A DNA stretch of 9,972 nt from an uncultured Myxococcales bacterium (GTDB lineage Bacteria > Myxococcota_A > UBA9042). Positions within the stretch are counted from its first letter, which is position 1, and each line of letters starts with the position of its first letter. The DNA is taken from the NCBI GenBank assembly GCA_903917305.1, contig CAIXAA010000393.1:1-9972 (forward strand), read 5' to 3'. Under the pieces are notes generated by a model. It made no database searches, was not told the origin of the DNA, and was given only the letters and a program-made list of their open reading frames with translations. A program made the position numbers and the translations under genes. Shown one piece after another: positions 1-4,592 of the stretch.

Positions 1-63
1 CCGCATCACTGGGATTCTAGGATCGAAGTGGTCGGGTAGCAACCGCGGCGGAGCCCGGTCCTG

Positions 64-1146
64 CTAGAAGCCTTTGGCCATCACCACGGGCATGCCGCGC
101 TCGATTTCGCGCACGGACTGCGTCAGCACGGCGAGGGAGTGGCGGTCATACGCTTCGACGACCAAGGCCACGCCGATCTGTTCATCGGGGAAATCCTTGA
201 GGTTCTTCACCTGGCCGCCCTTCAATCCGTCGCCGCGCCACATGACCTCGAAGCGGTTGCCGCGCTCGACGCCGTCCTCCGCGCCCTTGTCGATGTAGAT
301 GTACTGGAACTGGCCGCCGGCCGTCGTCTCGTGGTGGAAGTCCACGACAACACCGAACAACTCCACCTTGTTCGGCACCGCGCGCACCATCGACAGCGGC
401 TCGAACAGGTTGGTGATGAGGTCGCCGCGGCTGATCTCGGAGAAGGAGCGCGTCAGCAGCATGCTCGTCAGCGGCTTCTGGCTGCCGAGGATCTTGCCCT
501 CGCCCAGGAAGTTGATCTTGTAGCCCACGAGCTTGCCGGTGATCGGGTGCATGACCGGCCGTTCCACGCGGTAGATCGTGAAGCGGTCGCCGTCGCGCAC
601 GCACGGACCGGCGTAGCTGTCCTGGTCCTTCTTCTGCTCCTGCTCGGCGCAGCGCTTCATGCGGAAGCGGGCGTACACTTCGTCGAGCGTGCCCATCATG
701 TCGCGCTCTTCGCGGCTGGACTCGATGGTGCCGCTCTCACGGTAGTCGCGGGACGAGATGTAGCCGACGCGGCGGTTGAGCGTCATCGGCTCGACCTTCT
801 GCGGCTCGAAGCGTGAACCCGCGAAAGCAATCGCCTTTTGCGCGACGCCCGGCGCCGAGCGACGGCTGAGGTAGAGCGTGTCGCCCGGATAGATCAGGTG
901 AGGATTGGTGATCTGCGGGTTGTACGACCACAGCGACGGCCAATACCACGGCTGGTCGTAGAGCCCTTCGGCGATGCTCCACAGCGTGTCGCCCGGCTCG
1001 ACCACGTAGATGCGCTCGCCGGTCTTGGCGGAATCCTGAACCGTGATGCTGGGTTGACTGCGATCGGGCAGCATCTGGGCAAATGCCGGCAAGGCCAGGC
1101 AAAGACCTGAAACCATAGCGATCGCCAGGAAGGCACGCCGCGTCAT
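64..1146 (-). CDS. Secreted LysM-domain envelope protein
   Basis: A 360-residue protein. Residues 1-23 are a Sec signal peptide (Arg at 3-4, hydrophobic core, probable cut after A-F-A at 23). One LysM domain spans about 46-93, with V-V-E-P-G-D-T-L-W-S-I-A at its start and I-Y-P-G-D-T-L-Y-L at its end; LysM modules bind peptidoglycan glycan. Residues 94-360 match no family I can name, but they contain a short charged region with two Cys and a C-terminal part with D-K-G-A-E-D-G-V-x-x-G-N-R-F, a pattern of beta domains in other secreted proteins. The chosen ATG follows GGAG by 6 nt and overlaps the cpoB stop as ATGA; a longer in-frame reading back to 1365 would lie on top of cpoB and lack the signal peptide at its start. 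It is co-translated with cpoB, so a cell-wall or envelope-integrity role is likely. Enzymatic activity is not evident. Confidence 0.9.
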   Translation of the reverse strand: MTRRAFLAIAMVSGLCLALPAFAQMLPDRSQPSITVQDSAKTGERIYVVEPGDTLWSIAEGLYDQPWYWPSLWSYNPQITNPHLIYPGDTLYLSRRSAPGVAQKAIAFAGSRFEPQKVEPMTLNRRVGYISSRDYRESGTIESSREERDMMGTLDEVYARFRMKRCAEQEQKKDQDSYAGPCVRDGDRFTIYRVERPVMHPITGKLVGYKINFLGEGKILGSQKPLTSMLLTRSFSEISRGDLITNLFEPLSMVRAVPNKVELFGVVVDFHHETTAGGQFQYIYIDKGAEDGVERGNRFEVMWRGDGLKGGQVKNLKDFPDEQIGVALVVEAYDRHSLAVLTQSVREIERGMPVVMAKGF

Positions 1147-1928
1147 GGCTCGCTCCGCTTGGTGTCGTCCAGGCGCTCTTGGGCCAGATGAGCCGCCTGC
1201 GTGTTCGGATAGGTGCGCGTCAGCTGGCGGAGCACGTCCGTCGCCGCCTTGTCGTCGCCCATCTGCCGGTACGTCAGCCCCAGTTTCAGCAGCGCATCCG
1301 GGACCTTGTTGGCGCGCGGATAGAGCTGGGCCACGCGCAGGAAGCTCTGCGCCGCCTTGAGCCACAACGCCTGCGCGTACCAGCTCTCGCCAATCCAGTA
1401 GAGCGCATTGTCCGCGAGATCGTGGTCCGGGTACTGCTTCAAGAGCGACTCGAACATGCCGCGCGCCGCCGGCAGCTGCCCGTGATCCAGGAGGTTTTTC
1501 GCCTGGTTGTAGATGACCAGGGCCGGATCGGTGCGCGGCGCCGCCGGATCCTTGAGCTGCGGCGGCAGATCGCCGCCGGGACCGCTCGGCTCCTGGCTGT
1601 CGTCTTGCTGCGCCATGTTCGCTTCGCGCGTCGCGGGCTTCTCGACCTTGACGGTCTGCAGGTTGGGCACCCAGGTGTCGTCGCGGCGGCCGCGCGCCAG
1701 CTTCTCGGTCTCCGCGCGATCTTCGATGAGCACCATGCGGTTGCGGAACTCGTCGAACTGCACGCGCTGGGCCGCCTGGCTGCGCTTCAATTCGTCCAGC
1801 TCCTCACGCAAGGCCTTGACTTCGCTGTTCATCTGTTCGACGCGCGCAGCGGAGCAGCCGGAGACGGCGAGGCCGACGCCGAGCAGCCATGCGTGCAGGA
1901 AACTCAAGCGCTGGATCGAACAAGGCAC
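1143..1928 (-). CDS. cpoB: CpoB/YbgF-type TPR lipoprotein of the Tol-Pal system
   Basis: A 261-residue protein starting at GTG. I chose this start because a perfect AGGAGG lies 7 nt upstream and it places a lipoprotein signal at the N-terminus: hydrophobic 10-22, then V-S-G-C with Cys25 as the lipidated residue and Ser at +2 (outer-membrane sorting expected). Residues about 27-72 are a heptad-like charged coiled coil, followed by a Pro/Asp-rich linker. The C-terminal ~120 residues hold three TPR repeats with the YbgF hallmarks N-A-L-Y-W-I-G-E-S-W-Y, Y-P-R-A-N-K-V-P-D-A-L-L-K-L-G and A-A-H-L-A-Q-E-R-L. In E. coli CpoB links Tol-Pal function with peptidoglycan synthesis at the septum, and is a soluble periplasmic protein; here it is predicted to be lipid-anchored. 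The usual neighbours tolB and pal are absent: a peptidase gene of the peptide cassette precedes it. The family call is firm; the exact role in this host is inferred. Confidence 0.92.
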   Translation of the reverse strand: MPCSIQRLSFLHAWLLGVGLAVSGCSAARVEQMNSEVKALREELDELKRSQAAQRVQFDEFRNRMVLIEDRAETEKLARGRRDDTWVPNLQTVKVEKPATREANMAQQDDSQEPSGPGGDLPPQLKDPAAPRTDPALVIYNQAKNLLDHGQLPAARGMFESLLKQYPDHDLADNALYWIGESWYAQALWLKAAQSFLRVAQLYPRANKVPDALLKLGLTYRQMGDDKAATDVLRQLTRTYPNTQAAHLAQERLDDTKRSEP

Positions 1929-1935
1929 CGAGGGG

Positions 1936-1941
1936 CCTCCT
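1936..1941 (-). promoter_or_regulatory. Ribosome binding site deciding the GTG start of cpoB
   Basis: The minus strand reads AGGAGG, a perfect anti-Shine-Dalgarno match, 7 nt before the GTG at 1928. It rules out the longer ATG-initiated reading that starts at 1979, which would bury the lipoprotein signal behind 17 extra residues. Confidence 0.8.
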
Positions 1942-1985
1942 GTGCGCGGCGCGCGGGACGAAAGGCCGCGCTGCTGCAAACGGTC

Positions 1986-2013
1986 ACGCTACCGCGCGGG
2001 GCGGCCGTGTCAA
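1986..2013 (-). promoter_or_regulatory. Candidate sigma70-type promoter for cpoB and the LysM gene
   Basis: On the minus strand a consensus -35 box TTGACA (2008-2013) is followed after 16 nt by TAGCGT (1986-1991), which fits the TAnnnT -10 form tolerated in GC-rich bacteria. Transcription would begin near 1979, leaving a leader of about 50 nt before the cpoB GTG. The -35 box overlaps the stop codon of the upstream peptidase gene (2010-2012), so the envelope pair can be expressed independently of the peptide cassette. The -35 is exact; the -10 matches only 3 of 6 consensus positions. Confidence 0.5.
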
Positions 2014-2408
2014 CATTTCGGCAGCGCCGACCAGGCGTGGCGCAGGTGCGGCGCAATGTCGGCCCAGCCAAGACCCACGCGCCGCCGCAGGTGGGCGAGG
2101 GGCCCGCGCACGGCGACAGGCAGCCGCACGCCCACGATTCGCCACGCCACGACGCGGCCCAGCAAGGCTTCCCGCGGCACGGGCGCATCGGGCAAACGGC
2201 AGGTATCGCCACGGGTCTGCACGCTGCACGGCGCGATCGCCTGGACCCGGTGCAGCCAGACCTGCCCCGGCGCTGGCCCGACGAAGGCGACGAGATCGCC
2301 GCGCTGCAGATCCTCCCAGGGCGTGCGCACCACGCCCGCCTCGACCGGCGGACCGAGAGGCCACATCGACCGGCCGCGCAACGGCAGCCAGAGATCGACC
2401 GGCGTCAT
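2010..2408 (-). CDS. S26/S24-like Ser-His peptidase, probable RiPP leader peptidase
   Basis: A 132-residue protein with the layout of S26 signal peptidases. It has G-R-S14-M-W-P (nucleophile Ser box), R-G-D-L-V-A-F at 36-42, L-H53-R-V (the general-base box, with His where bacterial signal peptidase I has Lys, as in Sec11/SipW types), and a G-D68 plus P-V-P...L-L-G-R-V-V segment at 67-87. It begins only 13 residues before the Ser and has no N-terminal membrane segment, unlike real signal peptidases, so it should be cytoplasmic. The ATG overlaps the radical SAM stop as ATGA with no ribosome binding site of its own, so it is translationally coupled. Family members of this size recur in peptide-modification cassettes. 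Cutting the leader off the peptide encoded at 4381..4539 is the natural hypothesis, but no substrate can be proven from sequence. The tail after residue 95 is Arg-rich, ends in Lys-Cys and is of unknown role. Confidence 0.78.
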   Translation of the reverse strand: MTPVDLWLPLRGRSMWPLGPPVEAGVVRTPWEDLQRGDLVAFVGPAPGQVWLHRVQAIAPCSVQTRGDTCRLPDAPVPREALLGRVVAWRIVGVRLPVAVRGPLAHLRRRVGLGWADIAPHLRHAWSALPKC

Positions 2409-3574
2409 TCGGTCACGCGGCGGCCGCGCCCTTTTTCGGGGCGGTGGATGGGGAAGACGGTTTTGCTGGCGGTGCGCGGCGTTTCGCCGGCCGGGACGCT
2501 GGCCCAGGTCGCTTGGGGCAAGCGCTCGCCGGAGACCTCCTCGAAGGCTGCCATGCGGGCCCGCGTGGCTGCGTGGAACCCGCTGGGGGCGCTGCGGAAA
2601 TCGCCGGTGACCTTGAATGCCTCGCCCGGGCAGTAGCTGCAGAAGCCGCTGCCGGCGCAGGTCTGGCAGGTGGTGCGCTCGGCGTTGGTCCAGGCAAGCA
2701 GCTCCTGGCGCGCCGCGGAAGTACGCCAGATGTCTGCAAAAGACCGCTCGCGAACGTTGCCGAGCGCCATGGGGAACGAGACGCAAGGCCACACGGAACC
2801 GTCGGGGCTGATGTAGGCCAGCGTGCGGCCGGCGCCGCACGGCGCGCTGCTGCCGGATTCGCGCAAGGAGGCAGGCACGGCGGCGTCGAGGCTCAACAGG
2901 CGCCGGCGCCAGGCCTCGGCGCGGATGCGGTCTTCGCCCACAAGATCGAGAACTTCCAAGCGATCGCCGCCGGCGTGGTCACGAAAGACGTGCGTCGCGA
3001 ACTCCACGGCGCAGCCCAGGGCGCGAAAATGCTCGAAGAGCAGCGGCATTTCTTCGATCGTGTGCGGCTGCACGGACATCGAGACACGCACGGCCAGGCC
3101 CGCGTCGCGCAGGTGCGCGATGCCCGCGAGCGTGCGCTGCAGCGAGCCGGACGAGCGCGTGAAGGCGTCGTGCACGGCAGGCTGCAACGAGTAGACGCTG
3201 ACATCGATTCGCTGCACGCGGCTGTTCTGCAAGGCGCTCGCCACCTCTGCCGTGACCAGGCCAGCGTGGGTCTTGACGCGGCTGAGAAAGCCGAGCTCCG
3301 CCGCGCGCGCCAGGAGTTGCAGGAAGTCGGGGCGGCGCAGCACTTCGCCGCCGCTCCAGCGCAGATCGAGGACGCCGCTTGTGCTCAACTGCTCGAGAAG
3401 GCGAAGGATCTCCGCCGTCGTCATCTCCGGCCACGCCTTGTCATCGAGGTAGCAGTGCTGGCAGTCGAGATCGCAGCGGTACGTGAGGTCCAGGTGAGCG
3501 GCAAACGGCAGGCCGGAGCGCTCGTACGCGGCGCGCAGCGCGGCCTGCACCGGGTCGAGCGCGTCAGGCGTCAT
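2405..3574 (-). CDS. Radical SAM/SPASM peptide-modifying enzyme
   Basis: A 389-residue enzyme. The radical SAM cluster motif is C34-x3-C38-x2-C41 in L-T-Y-R-C-D-L-D-C-Q-H-C-Y, followed by the W-S-G-G-E motif (about 73-77) that contacts SAM. A TIM-barrel region runs to about 240. The C-terminal SPASM region has C246, then I-S-P-D-G-S-V-W-P-C264, then C303-x2-C306-x5-C312-x2-C315 followed by P-G-E-A-F. These cysteines should hold auxiliary iron-sulfur clusters. SPASM enzymes typically modify ribosomal peptides (thioether, C-C or epimerisation chemistry, or PqqE-type crosslinks). No Cys follows C315, so the canonical last SPASM ligand is absent or replaced. The ATG is preceded by GGAGG at 9 nt and lies inside the end of the kinase-like gene (11 nt overlap); a longer in-frame reading to 3622 has no support. 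No fused RRE/PqqD domain is visible at the N-terminus. The partner substrate is probably the small peptide encoded two genes upstream. Confidence 0.95.
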   Translation of the reverse strand: MTPDALDPVQAALRAAYERSGLPFAAHLDLTYRCDLDCQHCYLDDKAWPEMTTAEILRLLEQLSTSGVLDLRWSGGEVLRRPDFLQLLARAAELGFLSRVKTHAGLVTAEVASALQNSRVQRIDVSVYSLQPAVHDAFTRSSGSLQRTLAGIAHLRDAGLAVRVSMSVQPHTIEEMPLLFEHFRALGCAVEFATHVFRDHAGGDRLEVLDLVGEDRIRAEAWRRRLLSLDAAVPASLRESGSSAPCGAGRTLAYISPDGSVWPCVSFPMALGNVRERSFADIWRTSAARQELLAWTNAERTTCQTCAGSGFCSYCPGEAFKVTGDFRSAPSGFHAATRARMAAFEEVSGERLPQATWASVPAGETPRTASKTVFPIHRPEKGRGRRVTE

Positions 3575-4370
3575 CGCGGGTTGCCTCCAGCGCACCCAGC
3601 ACGGCGGCGGGCGCTTGCCCAAGGCAATGGCTCAGGTGGCGCGGCGGATGATCGCGCACCAGGGCCAGGACGCCGTCGAACACGGCTTGGGCTGCCGCAC
3701 CGCCCGCGTGGTACGCATGGACGCAGACGGTCGCGAACGCGTCGGCGCTCGCGATGGGCTGCACCGCGGTGCGCGAACGGTCGGCGCTGAGCACGGCGAT
3801 GCCAGCCAGGGGCACGCGCCACGGCCGGGCCTCGCGCGGGCCGCGCGATTCGCAGTAGCGCCAGACGGACCAGCCGCCAGCGGCGTCTGGCACAAGAAAG
3901 GCATACTCATCATGGAGATAGGTATCGGCAAAGCGTTCCGCCAGCGTCGTCTTGCCTGCGCCGCTGTGGCCCATCACCACCCACGCACGGCCGCGGTGCA
4001 GCAGCGTCGCCGCGTGCAGCAGGACACCGCCGCGCGTCAGGACCTGGGCATAGCCGGTCGCCAGCAGGCCGGCGAACAGCGGTCCGGTGCGCTCCGGTGC
4101 GGGCGGCCGGTTCAGGACGATGGCGCCGCGCCGCGCGGCGAACGAGCCGTGCACGGCGCAGCGCATGCCTTGGAAGGCAAACCCTTCGGGATCCAATCGG
4201 GTGTAGGTGGGTTCGCAGTCGCCGGCAGCCGGATCGCAGGACAGGTCCAGGTCGATGTCCGCAGGCTGCCCCGGCGCTGCGAGCCAGTCCGCGGCGAAGG
4301 ACGCGTCGGCGCCGGCAGGCAGCCGGAGACCCACGTGGAAGTCGCCGAAACGAACGGACAAGTTTTGCAT
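3564..4370 (-). CDS. HPr-kinase-like P-loop protein of the peptide cassette
   Basis: A 268-residue protein with a Walker A motif, V-V-M-G-H-S-G-A-G-K-T-T-L at about 131-143. It is preceded by G-V-L-L-H-A-A-T-L-L, which is the strand-and-His pattern of HPr kinase/phosphorylase relatives, and followed by L-H-D-E-Y-A-F-L (152-159) where HPr kinases have an acidic metal-binding segment. A further conserved-looking stretch, W-R-V-P-L-A-G-I-A-V-L, follows near 184-194. The first ~90 residues resemble the divergent N-terminal region of cassette-type HPrK relatives rather than the HPr-binding domain. Relatives occur in RiPP clusters, for example lasso peptide kinases that phosphorylate a C-terminal Ser, and the ScmC protein of SynChlorMet cassettes. 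The ATG lies 10 nt after the peptide stop with only a poor ribosome binding site, so coupling to the peptide gene is likely. The gene overlaps the radical SAM gene by 11 nt. Kinase activity is inferred; an ATPase or docking role is equally possible. Confidence 0.8.
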   Translation of the reverse strand: MQNLSVRFGDFHVGLRLPAGADASFAADWLAAPGQPADIDLDLSCDPAAGDCEPTYTRLDPEGFAFQGMRCAVHGSFAARRGAIVLNRPPAPERTGPLFAGLLATGYAQVLTRGGVLLHAATLLHRGRAWVVMGHSGAGKTTLAERFADTYLHDEYAFLVPDAAGGWSVWRYCESRGPREARPWRVPLAGIAVLSADRSRTAVQPIASADAFATVCVHAYHAGGAAAQAVFDGVLALVRDHPPRHLSHCLGQAPAAVLGALEATRDDA

Positions 4371-4380
4371 GCCGCGCAGG

Positions 4381-4539
4381 TTACTCGTGCGTCCCCGAGC
4401 CGGGGCCACCGCACTGCGAGCCGAGCAGCGCAGACAGCTGCCCGCTGAGCGTCTCCAGCACGGGCGCGACGTACGGTTGGCGCGCATCCTCGGTCTGCAT
4501 CTGCGGATTCGTCTCTTGGGCCTGCCGCTCGTCTTGCAT
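4381..4539 (-). CDS. Probable RiPP precursor peptide, 52 residues
   Basis: A small gene with a strong start signal: GGAGG ends 5 nt before the ATG. An upstream in-frame ATG at 4596 would add 19 residues, but it overlaps the end of the preceding gene and lacks such a site. The first ~21 residues are rich in Gln, Glu and Asp. Residues 23-33 (Y-V-A-P-V-L-E-T-L-S-G) fit the Y-x-x-P-x-L...G leader motif that PqqD-like recognition domains bind in lasso and related peptides. Residues 34-40 are hydrophobic (Q-L-S-A-L-L-G). The tail 41-52 is S-Q-C-G-G-P-G-S-G-T-H-E: Gly-rich, with a single Cys43, and with Ser48 and Thr50 as possible phosphorylation sites. It is the first gene of a cassette with an HPrK-like protein, a radical SAM/SPASM enzyme and an S26-like peptidase. 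I do not recognise a named family; the precursor role is inferred from size, leader motif and neighbours. The alternative is a small accessory protein unrelated to modification. Confidence 0.72.
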   Translation of the reverse strand: MQDERQAQETNPQMQTEDARQPYVAPVLETLSGQLSALLGSQCGGPGSGTHE

Positions 4540-4544
4540 CTCTT

Positions 4545-4549
4545 CCTCC
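4545..4549 (-). promoter_or_regulatory. Ribosome binding site of the precursor peptide gene
   Basis: The minus strand reads GGAGG followed by AAGAG and then the ATG at 4539. It is among the best sites in the window and much better than that of the kinase-like gene behind it, which would favour production of more peptide than modifying enzymes. Confidence 0.75.
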
Positions 4550-4559
4550 ACTGATGGCC

Positions 4560-4575
4560 GGCGCAGCGCGGCGCC
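4560..4575 (-). other. Small GC hairpin between the giant gene and the peptide cassette
   Basis: GGCGC and GCGCC arms of 5 nt enclose a 6-nt loop in the 53-nt gap. There is no T-run after it on the minus strand, so it is not a standard intrinsic terminator. It might weaken read-through or mean nothing in such GC-rich DNA. No promoter boxes are visible in the gap, so the cassette either shares a transcript with the upstream gene or has a promoter inside that gene's 3' end. Confidence 0.2.
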
Positions 4576-4592
4576 TTGGCTCGATGTCCTGC

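Noticed and set aside
1..63. A downstream gene starting at an ATG (position 6, minus strand)
   Set aside because: Only two codons are inside the window and there is no clear ribosome binding site, so it cannot be supported.
1889..3790. A 633-codon plus-strand frame across the radical SAM, peptidase and cpoB start region
   Set aside because: It runs antisense to four well-supported genes, has no recognisable domain, and consists of Arg/Ala/Gly-rich shadow sequence.
4560..4575. An intrinsic terminator after the giant gene
   Set aside because: The stem is only 5 bp and no T-run follows on the minus strand, so I list it only as a weak hairpin.
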